Source: Gymnopus androsaceus JB14 (lineage: Eukaryota; Basidiomycota; Agaricomycetes; Agaricales; Omphalotaceae). From it: a stretch of DNA of 64,000 nucleotides. The notes beneath the pieces are model-generated. The model saw only the letters and a program-made list of their open reading frames with translations, ran no database searches and was not told the DNA's origin. Numbering within the stretch: position 1 is the first letter of the stretch; each line of letters begins with the position of its first letter. Shown in pieces: positions 12,257 to 22,535 of this stretch. The stretch spans positions 62,001 to 126,000 of the forward strand of contig ML769461.1 of NCBI GenBank assembly GCA_009733575.1, in the 5' to 3' direction. Position numbers and translations under genes: made by a program.

Positions 12257-13452
12257 ATGGCCGGCTATTTCTTCGCGTCACCTATTGATGTCGACTTTAA
12301 ACTGGACGGAGAAGATGTACGCAAGCTAGTAGAAACCAAAGGTGAAAAGGACAAGATGATTTCATGTCCAGTTTACTACGACGGAGACACAGTTAGCGGC
12401 CAGGTAAGAGCTCACTTTTCTCAACTACAAGTAACTCATAGCCTTAGATATCTATCCGTACACGAGACGGAAAGAAGGTCCAACACGATGGGATCAAGGT
12501 TGAATTTGTCGGAAGCATAGGTGAATATCTTCGTATAGGATGTCAAGGTTAACATATTGACCCTTTAGAGCTATTCTATGACCGAGGACACCACCATGAA
12601 TTCCTATCCCTCTCGCAGGAGCTTGCGGCACCAGGAGAAATGCGACAAGCGCAGACGTTCGATTTCGGCTTCAAGAACGTGGAGAAGCAGTTTGAGAGCT
12701 ATCAGGGAATTAATGTCAAGCTGAGGTGTGTTCTGGGAGCTGCAGCTTGAATACTATAACCTTACCAGTCCACAGGTACCTTATACGGGTAACGATATCA
12801 CGACGGATGGCAGATGTAGTGAAAGAGCGAGATATCTGGGTACACTCGTTCAGGATGCCTCCAGACAGCAACAATTCAATTAAAATGGAGGTCGGAATTG
12901 AAGATTGTTTGCATATCGAATTCGAATACAACAAGTCCAAGTGCGTGCGTTTTCTGGATCATCTCTTTCCTTTTTATCGCTAATAGCTTCTATAAAGATA
13001 CCATCTAAAGGATGTCATCGTTGGCAAGATTTTCTTCCTGCTTGTACGGATAAAAATCAAGCATATGGAGCTATCTATTATCCGAAGAGAAACTACTGGT
13101 GCTCCGCCGAACCAGTATAACGAGAGCGAAACGATCACCAAGTTTGAAATCATGGATGGTGCGCCTGTTAGAGGTATGCCGCGTCCGCGTCCCACTGGAA
13201 CCTATTCTCACTCCCACTCTCGCAGGTGAAACTATCCCCATACGTCTATTCCTCGGAGGCTTCGACTTGACACCAACATTCCGCGATGTTAACAAAAAGT
13301 TTAGCACCCGCTATTATCTCAACTTGGTTCTCATCGACGAGGAAAATCGAAGATACTTTAAACAGCAGGAAATCACCATTTTTAGGATACCAGAGGTGAG
13401 GCGTCTTGTTCTTTCGCCTTTGAATCGAGGACTGACTGCTCTGCAGAATTAG
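12257..13452 (+). CDS. VPS26: Retromer subunit VPS26
   Basis: Arrestin-fold subunit of the retromer, which sorts cargo from endosomes to the Golgi with VPS35 and VPS29. The chosen ATG gives MAGYFFASPIDVDFKLDG. Conserved blocks follow in order across about six introns: YYDGDTVSGQ, ELFYDRGHHHEFLSLSQELA, NVKLRYLIRVTISR, EVGIEDCLHIEFEYNKSK, YHLKDVIVGKIFFLLVRIKI, GAPPNQYNESETI and IPIRLFLGGFDLTPTFRDVN. The last intron (13396-13446) is 51 nt, a multiple of three, and ends 6 bases before the stop. Retaining it adds 17 residues without changing the stop. A partial duplicate of the 3' half lies at 14641-15476. Divergent from the ThDP gene across about 255 bases. Confidence 0.93.
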
Positions 13453-13590
13453 TGTATTCATGTGTATTATATCATTATTTTATTACATGGATTTGTATCT
13501 CCGCGCGAGTAATTTGAGAGCAAATGGAGTTTAGTAGTCATTGCACGCTCACATTGCTCTCTGATTCAATCAAAATACAATTTCAACACG

Positions 13591-13688
13591 ACACCGTTGG
13601 TGAAGTGGTTATCATGCTTGCCTTCCATATCATTTTGGAAAAGTCCCTATATGAGCAAGCGGCTCGGGTTCGATTCCCGAACGGTGTA
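13591..13688 (+). tRNA. tRNA-Gly(UCC), duplicate copy with a distinct 26-nt intron
   Basis: Acceptor arms ACACCGT and ACGGTGT pair over 7 bp. The T-arm is TCGGG/CCCGA around TTCGATT, and the anticodon stem CTTGC/GCAAG encloses anticodon TCC (13624-13626 region). An intron of 26 nt (about 13628-13653) follows A37. The mature 72 nt look identical to the gene at 29163-29258, but the intron sequence is different. The downstream flank carries a piece of the aminotransferase 3' end, so this arose by segmental duplication. It may still be functional. Confidence 0.75.
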
Positions 13689-13779
13689 TAGATGACCAGT
13701 GGTGGGAAACGTTTTACACCATTGGTTGGTGTACTTTACTTACTATACAGCCTATTTGATTTTTTCACAGTACAATACT

Positions 13780-13906
13780 TCAATTTTCTTCAACCACTTG
13801 CCACAAACTCTGTGGAAAAATATTACCTGCGGGATATTCAACAGCGGAATGAACCTCACCACCTACGTCGTCAACAACAACATACCCTTCTCGATACCTT
13901 TAGGGT
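13780..13906 (-). pseudogene. Fragment of the 3' end of the 4-aminobutyrate-type aminotransferase gene
   Basis: About 130 bases match the antisense of the aminotransferase C-terminal region at 29400-29550: the block around GATATTCAACRGCGGAATG and the CGTCGTCAACAACAACATAC block. Small deletions and substitutions break the frame. It stands at the same position relative to the tRNA-Gly gene as in the 29-kb locus. Confidence 0.8.
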
Positions 13907-13910
13907 TTAA

Positions 13911-14165
13911 AAGTGAGAATGCTGCATTTCAAGTCCGGATTTCAACGAGAGCTATTGATTACGGTGCACAAGTTTCGCGTTTTGCGATTGGCCGGAATTG
14001 GGGAGGTCATCTTTCTATTCTCAAGGTAACAACCAAGAGCAAGGACGCGGTGTACATAAGTATTTCGCCGCACCGAGAAAAAAACAACTCGTTTTGTTTG
14101 TTGAGTTGTTCGTGGTTTTCACTCAAACGACGAAGCTCAAGCTCAACGTCGATTCGTCAGTTAGC
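13911..14165. other. Unassigned spacer in the rearranged zone
   Basis: No supported gene. A short imperfect inverted repeat (AACAACTCGTTTTGTTTG region) lies near 14080-14125. Confidence 0.3.
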
Positions 14166-14640
14166 AACAGCACCAACTAGGATGATTTAGAGTGAGTTTG
14201 ACCTTGACCGCATTCTCCTCTGGCTCGGTCCCTTGTAACCTCTGCTTTCCATCGTATCCAGAGCCAACGTCTCGGGTTGGATTCAAATGTTCATGCGGCA
14301 CAATGACCTTTCCCTTCACTGCCCTAGTTATTGAACTGTCAATCATGCAAGTAAAACCTCAGTTCAAACACAATGATAAGTGTCAAAAAGACTGAGGCCA
14401 TCGGAATCAGAGTCCAAGTATATGAATCTAGGTACCGATCGTAGTAAATGTCCCATCGAATGCAAACGGCTCGAAGTAACCATGAATACAGAACACGTAA
14501 GAATAGGAAACAGGGTACGTATTAATAATTGATGGAGCGTAGGAATAGAAAGAAATAACGTCCAGAGTCAGGAATCCCCGGCCAAGGCTCATCGGATAAC
14601 TCACGCTTTGGCCTTGCGCTTTGGCCTCGCTCAGCATGAA
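14166..14640 (-). pseudogene. Membrane-protein gene remnant, left arm of an inverted duplication
   Basis: Read on the minus strand, three exon-like blocks give a hydrophobic stretch (TLIPMASVFLTLIIVFEL) and then a soluble tail ending …VKVKLTLNHPSW near 14166. I do not recognise the family. The same sequence occurs inverted at about 16810-17640. The upstream part of the gene is missing: the copy ends abruptly where VPS26-derived sequence begins. Confidence 0.5.
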
Positions 14641-15476
14641 CTCGAGATATCTGAGCACACTCGTTCCGGATGCCTCCAGACAGCAATAATTCAATTAAAA
14701 TGGAGGTCGGAATTGAAGATTGTTTGCATATCGAATTCGAGTACAACAAGTCCAAGTGCGTGCGTTTTCTGGATCATCTCTTTCCTTTTTATCGCTTATA
14801 GCTTCTATAAAGATACCATCTAAAGGATGTCATCGTTGGCAAGACTTTCTTCCTGCTCGTACGGATAAAAATCAAGCATATTGAACTGTCTATTATCCGA
14901 AGAGAAACTACTGGTGCTCCGCCGAACCAGTATAACGAGAGCGAAACGATCACCAAGTTTGAAATCATGGATGGTGCGCCTGTTACAGGTATGCAGCGTC
15001 CGCGTCCCACTGGAGCCTACCTATTTTCACTCCCATTCTAATTTCTCGCAAGTGAAACCATTCCCATACGTCTATTCCTCGGAGGCTTCGACTTGACACC
15101 AACATTCCGCGATGTTAACAAAAAGTTTAGCACCCGGTATTATCTCAACTTGGTTCTCATCGACGAGGAAGATCGACGATACTTTAAACAGCAGGAAATG
15201 ACCATTTTTAGGATACCAGAGGTGAGGCGTCGTGCTTTTTCGCCTTTGAATCGAGGACTGACTGCTCTGCAGAATTAGTTTATGCTGTCGTTATGTGTAT
15301 TATATCGCTATTTTATTACATGGATTTGTATCTCCGCGCGAGTAATTTGAAATCAAACGTCCGGTACAAGTTCGCCAAATGGAGAGTATTCAAAGTTTGG
15401 AGGAGAGGATTTACTTAGCCAAATATTTGCATGCTCACACTGCTTTGTTATTCAATCAAAATACCACCTAGGCATG
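14641..15476 (+). pseudogene. Partial second copy of VPS26 (3' half)
   Basis: Starts inside the exon encoding DIWVHSFRMPPDSNNS (12826 in the parent) and runs through the terminal exon and 3' flank. It contains MEVGIEDCLHIEFEYNKSK, GAPPNQYNESETI and GGFDLTPTFRDVN with few changes. The first about 190 codons are absent, so no complete retromer subunit can be made. The 51-nt terminal intron is conserved. The homology continues past the stop through the flank up to the tRNA-Gly half at 15477, as downstream of the parent gene, showing that one duplication covered gene end plus tRNA. Confidence 0.88.
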
Positions 15477-15516
15477 ACACCGTTGGTGAAGTGGTTATCA
15501 TGCTTGCCTTCCATAT
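15477..15516 (+). pseudogene. 5' half of tRNA-Gly(UCC)
   Basis: Carries the acceptor 5' strand, D-arm and anticodon loop up to TTCCA plus the first bases of the intron (TAT, as in the 13591 copy). It then passes directly into protein-coding sequence of another gene. The 3' half is absent, so no tRNA can form. Confidence 0.85.
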
Positions 15517-16735
15517 ATGCGCAATACAGGTACACCTTCCCCAGTTGGTCCGGAAGTTACGTGCACGCTGGACGGTATACTGACGTCGAATAGCGCGGCT
15601 GTAACCCCGGAACAGGTCACTAACAACGTCGTTACTTGTACGGTCTCACCGGAATTCGACAGTGGTGCTTCGAATCCAGGTGAGCATGAGCTGGTAATTG
15701 ATGTCCGAAACCAAAATCTGGATGGCTCTGCTTTCTACCTTGACTATATCACCTTTGAGAGTTTGACTCCTCCTCCGAGGCTTGATGGAGAGATATTGCA
15801 AGTTGGAAATTCAGAAGTCATGGAGCCGTCAAATCATAGCATATTCACAATCGGGGAGGATGGACTGGGGACACTAATAGTGGTGGTAGTATCTTTACGA
15901 GTGTTCCTTCATCTACAGCAACAGTAACATTCAACGGTGAGGAATGTATTTCGTTGGTTCACAGATATACTAAGTATGTAATATGTATATACTAGGAACG
16001 TCATTGTCTCTCTATGGGTCTTTGTCCAGTAATACTTCCAATACCGCAACATATCAGGTCGATAACAATGATCCTGTGTTGTTTGTCCTACCAGGAGTCC
16101 CACCTACGGGAATAGGCTTCTTGGAAAACAGCCTCTTTTCACACTTTCTGACCTCAGTGTTGGGGAGCACACAACGGCGGTAGCCCCCAATGGTAGCCCC
16201 ACAGGAATGCCCCTGAGCATTGAGTATTTCTACCTAACATCACTCACTGAAGCAGAGCAGGCATTACTTGAGTCCCTCCTCCGTGCCTACCAGTTCCGCA
16301 GCTACCACGCCTTCCAGTTCAGCTACTGCTACCCAAGTTCAACGAGATCAGTCCATCCCTCTTACTCATTCCTTGGTCATACCTTCGAAAATCATATTCA
16401 AGGTGGGCTCAGTGTCTCAAAAGTTATTACACTTTCACCTCCATCCGAAAATCATATTCAAATTGAGTTTAATGTTTCCAAAGTTGGTCTAACTTAATCT
16501 GTGTTGCTATAAAATGCAGACGATATGACTCAGAATTCAACAACCCAGGGAAACACACCTAGAGGCTAGCTCTCCATGGCGCGCACTTGTTCAGGAGCAT
16601 CGGGAAGGTCAAGAAATGACTGAAACACCAGCACGGGTATTTATCCATAAAGGTAGTGGTATGCGGATGAGGGCAGATGCTCTAGATGGGAATGACAGAA
16701 TTGAAGAGGTTCCACCAGGATATACGGCAAAATGA
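15517..16735 (+). pseudogene. Headless gene for an Agaricomycetes type I membrane protein with tandem beta-sandwich-like ectodomains
   Basis: Begins inside a domain (GTPSPVGPEVTCTLDG … GEHELVIDVRNQN … FYLDYITFESL), followed by a second similar unit (GTSLSLYGSLSSNTSNTATY … FYLTSL). A Ser/Thr-rich stretch comes next, and a cytosolic tail ending RIEEVPPGYTAK before the stop at 16733. That tail motif and the paired carbohydrate-binding-like units are typical of a large Agaricomycetes family of unknown function. The signal peptide and first unit are missing because the upstream sequence is half a tRNA gene. Short introns are plausible but were not all resolved. Confidence 0.6.
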
Positions 16736-16809
16736 CCGTGGGGTAGAAAACGCCTAGGTTTATAGGCTAGCCATTGATGTTTGCAATACAGTTGCTTAAA
16801 TAAAGTTCA

Positions 16810-17640
16810 TACTGAGTGAGGCCAAGCGTGAGTTATCCGGTGAGCCTTGCCCGGGGATTCCTGATTCTGGATGTTATTCCTTTCATCCTGCTTCTATTCC
16901 TACGCTCCATTAATTATTACTATGCACCTCATTTCCTATTCTTACATGTTTTGTATTCATAGTTACTTCAAGCTGTTTGCATTTCGATGGGACATTTACT
17001 ACAATCGGCAGTTACCTAGATCTGTACTTATACTTGGACTTTTTGACACTTATCCTTGTGTCCAGAATGAGGGTGAGCTTGTTATTTCATATTTACTTAC
17101 AAAATTAACAGGTAATGCAATAGTCTTTTGACACTTATCATTGTGTCTGAACTAAGGTTATTTACTTACATGATTAACAGTTCAATAACTAGGGATGTAT
17201 ACTATACTTACAGTGTTGGATTTGATTTTTGCCGAGTGCCGTTGCTCACCACGGCCTCCCCACTACGAGGATCAAATGGAATATATTGTTTGACTCTGCC
17301 CTTTCTCGAGTGATGATGCACCCGTGTATCCCAACATACAGTGAAGGGAAAGGTCATTGTGCTGCGTGAATAGATATATCCAAAATCTCCAAACTAAGTA
17401 GTCCAAAACTTCGAGATGTAAACAGTACTAGTACTTGAGAGAGCTCCGGAAGTTGGAACTGGCTTCGAATCCAACCCGAGATGTTGGCTCTGGATTGTTA
17501 CCAAAAGCAGAGGACAAAAGGGACTGTAGATGTGCGCGTAGTGTGAACCAGAGGAAAATAGAGAGAAAAATTGGCGCGCAAGGTCAAACTTGCTCCGAAT
17601 CATCTTGGTGATGTTGCTAACTGATGACTCGACGTTGAGC
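16810..17640 (+). pseudogene. Membrane-protein gene remnant, right arm of the inverted duplication
   Basis: Matches the reverse complement of 14166-14640 in consecutive blocks: the CCGGGGATTCCTGA block, the GATGGGACATTTACTAC block, TCAATAACTAGGG, the GTGAAGGGAAAGGTCATTGTG block and AATCCAACCCGAGA. Insertions separate the blocks, including an internal duplication near 17030-17150 around GACACTTATC. Stops interrupt it, so neither arm codes for a complete protein. Confidence 0.65.
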
Positions 17641-18477
17641 CCCCAAATTCATCGGATATACAAGCCATTGTGACGGTTTTTGCCCACATTCAACACCATC
17701 CTTTTGGTATCTTCTTACCCGCTTTCAAAAATCAGTCCAGGAGGAGAACATATCCATTCTAGGTCAAATTCTTGGGCATCGGGTATTTACAGTACCTGTT
17801 CACCTCGCTTATGGCCGTCTGGCGTCGGAAATGGTATCACGTCTGATAGTGGCACTATAATCAGGAGTAGTCTCCCGTAGGCAGACTCGAATATAAAGGA
17901 CACATAGACACATCCGCATGGATCGTCGGTGTATAATGAGACGCTTAGAGGAGACTCATTACCTCAACTCTCACCTCAGCTCAAGCGATTAACATTTGAC
18001 CCGATTCCCTGTTTTTTGTTAAGCGAGCATTTGTTTTAGTGTCCCTTTTAGTACTTCGACAGGCTGTAGCATCAGAACTTACCAACCATTTCCCCACAAT
18101 TGTAGAGCGGCAAGGAGCTTGGTTCAAGGCTAATTCAATCGTGGGGCTTGGCAAGATGAGGAGATGTCAATAAAGTACTTCATTCGTTTTCGATCTAGGC
18201 TGGAGTTCATCTTTGTTCTCAGAGTGCAAGGACTCTGGTTTCATGGATCATGTTGCACTCTCAGTTTCGCGAGACGACATACTCAGTAAAATACCACAAA
18301 CGATTCCGCACAGTGCACTGGCAACCTGGCCTAGCTTATTTTCCAGTGACCACTGGCACTGGCATTGAAAATGTTACGAAACACCCCCCTAAAACTGTTA
18401 TCTATCAGAAATCCATGCTAACAGCTGGTTCACCATATCTCCGCGCCTTTCCAGCTCTATATTTGAAGCGATGTGAG
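17641..18477. other. Intergenic region upstream of the P450
   Basis: No recognisable gene. An upstream in-frame extension of the P450 first exon to 18250 is open but has no family similarity and probably represents 5' untranslated sequence. Confidence 0.4.
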
Positions 18478-20668
18478 ATGTCAGGCACTAAAATCCCCAT
18501 ATTAATGCCTTCCTTCCATCTTACTATCAGTCTCATTGCTTTAGGCTTGTTCTTGTTCTTGTTCTTTGCACACCGCACTTGGATTCGCCCAAAACCACTT
18601 CCACCGGGACCCAAAGGATGGCCAATTATAGGTAATATCTTTGATGCACCAAAAGAGAAGGTTCACATAGCTTATATGGAAATGGCTCGCAAATACGGTG
18701 TGTAATCCTCCTTTCCCTTGAGGTTGTTACTGGCTAATAATCGTCTACAGGGAGCGATTTGTTATACCTGAAAATGGCCGGGACGTCAATGTTGATTCTT
18801 AATTCCACAGAGGCAACGAATGACCTTTTTGTCGGAAGGTCCACGCTGTATTCTAACAGGTGAAGCAGGCGAAATTGAGATTCAGTTCCACTGACAAAGG
18901 TTTCTTTAACTTTCCAGACCACGTTTTCCAATGATTTGTGAGCTGTAAGTGGTACTTGCTCCCACTGCAATCTGCCAATGTCACAAAATATTCTACGCAG
19001 AATGGGGTGGGATTACAACTTCGGATTTATTTCTTATGGGACTCGATGGCGAAGTAAGTTCTTGTGTGGCCACGAGAGTTAAATTAAATGATGGAATATT
19101 ATCAGAATTACGAGCAATGTTTACACAACAAATTTCACCTTCAAATCTCCAGACGTACGAGAAACCTCGTATGCAAGAAAGTGTGCATGTATTTTTGAAC
19201 AGACTCCTCGAAACGCCAAAAGAGTTTGAAAATCATCTGCGTTTGTGCGTCCAAGCTTCGTGCTGCTGCTGCTGTATAGCCTGTATTTGTTACATGCTGA
19301 TTTTCTTACTGCCACAGTCTTTCCGGAGGAAACATCATCTCCTCTGTATATGGCATTGTTGCCAACGACTCGGATTTTCATGATCCTTATATTGACCTTG
19401 CGAAAAACGCGCTCCAAGGATTAGCGCAAGCTGCAATACCTGGGACATATCTTGTGGATGCTTTTCCGTTGTTGAAGAACATTCCAGGATGGATACCTGG
19501 TGCGAGGTTCAAGAGGAAGGCGGCGCATGAGAGAAAAACAGTTGAAGAAATGATCAAACAGCCTTTGGAATTTGTCAAGAGGAATATGGTGAGTAGTTTT
19601 AATTAATTTGCATAGGGCATAATGCTCATAATATTGACTAGGCAAGCGGTACCGCAAAATCATCCATGGCTTCTCGAGCGCTACAACAGATGCAGGACGA
19701 CGGAAGCTGGTCCGAGGACAAGGAAAACTTACTGATGAATGCTCTGGGGTCAATCTATACCGGTAAGATCTCAACGGAAGGTCTAAACGTCAATTGACCC
19801 TGGTTCTCTACAGGTGGAGCAGATACGGTGAGCTCAACTGCACCGGTGGGCTACTAACTAAGACTCATCAATTTAGACGTCTACGGTCACCAATACCATT
19901 CTCCTTGCCTTAGTCTGTAATCCAGATATTTTGAAAAAAGGTCAGGCTGCTGTCGATGCAGTCGTAGGCCATGATTGGCTTCCCGGTATTGTCGATGAAG
20001 GGAAAATCCCTTACGTCAATGCACTAGTGATGGAGGGACTGCGATGGAGGCCTGTCGCGCCACTTGGTACAATCTATTGATGGGAAACAAGGAAATATTC
20101 TGATGATATTCATAGCTGTTGCACACCACACGGACAATGCAGATATCTACAAAGGGTATTATATACCAGCCAATACCATTGTTATGGGAAATAGCTGGTA
20201 ATTATTCTTACTAGACTCGTCGATGTTCAGTGCACATCTTATTACAGGGCAATCCTCCATGATCCCGCTACCTATGGTGAAGATGTAGATCAGTTCCGCC
20301 CAGAACGCTTCCTCAATCCAGATGGAACACTCAATAGCACTGTCCCGTACCCAGATGCGGCATTTGGATATGGAAGACGTATATGCCCTGGGAGGGGGTT
20401 TGCACAGAGTGCAATTTGGCTTACAGTTGCTTCACTATTGGCTTGTTTTGATCTGTCCAAAGTCTCGGATAAGGATGGCGTAGCAATTGAACCAAGCACA
20501 GATTATATCGAAGGATTTGGGTTGTATGTATTTCTTTTGGTGTGTGAGTAGATCTTGGATGTACTAATCATTGCAAACCACTTGACTAGATATCCTCGTC
20601 CTTATGAATGTACTATCACGCCACGGTCTCAATCAATAGAAAAGATGATTAGACAGAGCGTATCATGA
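18478..20668 (+). CDS. Cytochrome P450 monooxygenase, Agaricomycetes O-methylsterigmatocystin-oxidoreductase-like group
   Basis: ER-anchored heme-thiolate monooxygenase; the substrate is unknown. The start gives MSGTKIPILMPSFHLTISLI with a membrane anchor (LIALGLFLFLFFAHRTW) and the proline hinge KPLPPGPKGWPIIGN. Further along come ELMGWDYNFGFISYGTRWR, the I-helix GGADTTSTVTNT, ExxR as EGLRWRP, PERF as FRPERFL, and the heme loop FGYGRRICPGRGFA with Cys in place. About ten short introns are needed, all with GT-AG borders that keep the frame. The C-terminus ends IRQSVS before TGA. Length near 510 residues is normal. No cluster partners are adjacent: the gene lies between a rearranged zone and a transposon field. 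Confidence 0.88.
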
Positions 20669-20809
20669 AGTGTTGTTGTTGGGTTGTTAACTTGAAGCCT
20701 GAATTATACTATTGGAATTTGCAGGACCTACAGATAACACTGTCTTAATTAATAATCTGTCCTCTGAGGTACCTTTACACACAAGGGCTGCAAAGAATTA
20801 AGCGCCCAA

Positions 20810-21097
20810 CATCAGCAAAACCTGGGTGAACTGGATAGCACTGGATAGTGCTATCCAGCACTCATAGCACTCATAGCACCCATAGCAAGGTCCCCATCTA
20901 TCCAGAGCTATGAGTTGCTATGGGCTGCTATGGATTGCTATAGAGCATGACATCTGTCAACAGGCAATATAATTTGTGAAGTCCATAGTAGCTCATAGCT
21001 ACCCATAGCAATTCATAGCAGTTCATAGTTCTATGGCTGCTATGGATTGCTATGGCTTGCTATAACAGCTATGGCAATTATCCAGGTTTTGCTGATG
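20810..21097. mobile_element. CATCAGCAAAA-type element with CTATGG/CCATAG words (copy 1)
   Basis: 288 bp with terminal inverted repeats CATCAGCAAAACCTGGGTG / …TCCAGGTTTTGCTGATG. The interior is almost entirely the word CTATGG or its complement at 10-base spacing, for example GCTATGAGTTGCTATGGGCT in one half and CATAGCTACCCATAGCAATT in the other. It has no coding capacity and lies 141 bases after the P450 stop. No convincing target duplication was seen. Confidence 0.75.
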
Positions 21098-21738
21098 AAC
21101 CAGGGGTCGGTTAGTTAGTCCGGCCGTCAGGCCAGAAAAAAAAAGTTTGACACCCCTCTAAATGAGTGATTTGGGGCATTTTGGGACCTCCCTTGTCCAT
21201 TGCACTTACCACCAGATGTCTCATTGAGCTCCTCCCTCTTGATTCCTCTATTCTGGTAATTTTTACGGATGACAGTTACCTTTTTGTCACACCAGTCACA
21301 TAGTCCTAAGTTGCAATGCTTCAGTGAGAATGTTTTCTAAGAGGTGTCGATTCAAGATTCATAGTATATACAGTCTATAAAAAGCTTGGGATGGTCTGAC
21401 TGGTAGCTCTGAGGTAAAAAAATATAATATCTAATCTTGATTTACTATATATGGTGCATAGGAATGCTTACATAGTTAGTTAGTCCAACCAAAAGTCTAC
21501 TTCCAAAAATTTTGACCTGCAGTTGACTTTTTGAAAGTTTGCAGCCCCTTGGTTGCAGATATCATTCTCCACTGTCGGCCACTTCCTCAATCTCATCTGG
21601 AGTGGTAGAGTTCTACCTTACCAAGAGCAATGGCCAGAATTTTTCACTTTCTACCTCCCTCTACTACTTCTGAGCCAGAGTGGGATGCATCTGATGCAGC
21701 GACACTCTGTGGTGATGCTGCTCAAAACACACCACCAA
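21098..21738. other. Unassigned AT-rich sequence between elements
   Basis: No gene recognised. The sequence is probably decayed transposon DNA, but no terminal repeats were found. Confidence 0.3.
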
Positions 21739-21943
21739 AAATTATGCTTCAGTTTGACTGAAGCATTATGGGAAATGAATTATTTCAGTTGCTACATGAA
21801 ATGTACCATTTCGGAGAATTATGGAAAATAAATATTTCATAGAACTAAAGAAGGAAATACATTCAGATCTAGGGTTTTGAAGTACAATTTATTAAACTGC
21901 AAATAAACCATAAATTGTATTGCATTGTACTGCAAAATGTATC

Positions 21944-22355
21944 TAGAGATGGGCACGAATATATGCATGAATATTTGTTTGTTTGGTGAATAGCCACTGA
22001 GATTTTGGTCAGAATGGGTAAAAATAGTATGCAAACTGATGGAGAAATAGTTGAGCAGCATCCTGATCAAATTTTGATTATACTTGGATTATTTCCCCAT
22101 GCTCCAGTGACCAAAATATGCTCAAAAACCACGAATATATTCGTTTCATGCATTTTTAGTATTCATGGATCCTCTTTGGTGGCTGGAGCATGGGGAAATA
22201 ATCCAAATGTGATAAAAATTTGACAGGGATGCACCTTAACTACTCCTTCATTAATTTGCATACTGTGGCACTCATTCTGTCCAGAATTCCCATGGCTATT
22301 CATTGAACACTGCCCAACACTCAGGTATTCGCAAATATATTCGCACCCATCTCTA
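21944..22355. mobile_element. Small hAT-like MITE with TIR TAGAGATGGG(C/T)
   Basis: 412 bp with ends TAGAGATGGGCACGAATATA and …TATTCGCACCCATCTCTA, typical of hAT termini. The flanks AATGTATC and TATGTATC look like a decayed 8-bp duplication. The host hAT sequence (…AAAATGTATC|…ATGTATCACTG) resumes on the other side. An inner inverted pair (TTATTTCCCCATGCTCCA / TGGAGCATGGGGAAATAA) lies at about 22089-22201. Confidence 0.75.
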
Positions 22356-22535
22356 ATTATGTATCACTGAAGCTTGTACTGATACACAGTTTAAATCAGT
22401 CCAGGTTTACAGTCTATTCAAAATGTGGAAATTGCTTAAACTGCTTTGAATCAGTTTAAATCAGTACACATTTACAGTAGGTTATACTAGTTCAAGCATT
22501 GCATTACACCTACTAAACAAGCTTACAGTGTCATT

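Noticed and set aside
18250..18477. N-terminal extension of the P450
   Set aside because: The frame is open but lacks a membrane-anchor pattern before the MSGTKIP start, which gives a normal P450 N-terminus.
20840..21085. Regularly spaced short repeats resembling a CRISPR array
   Set aside because: Unit and spacing are 6 and 10 bases, orientation alternates, there are no unique spacers, and the context is eukaryotic.
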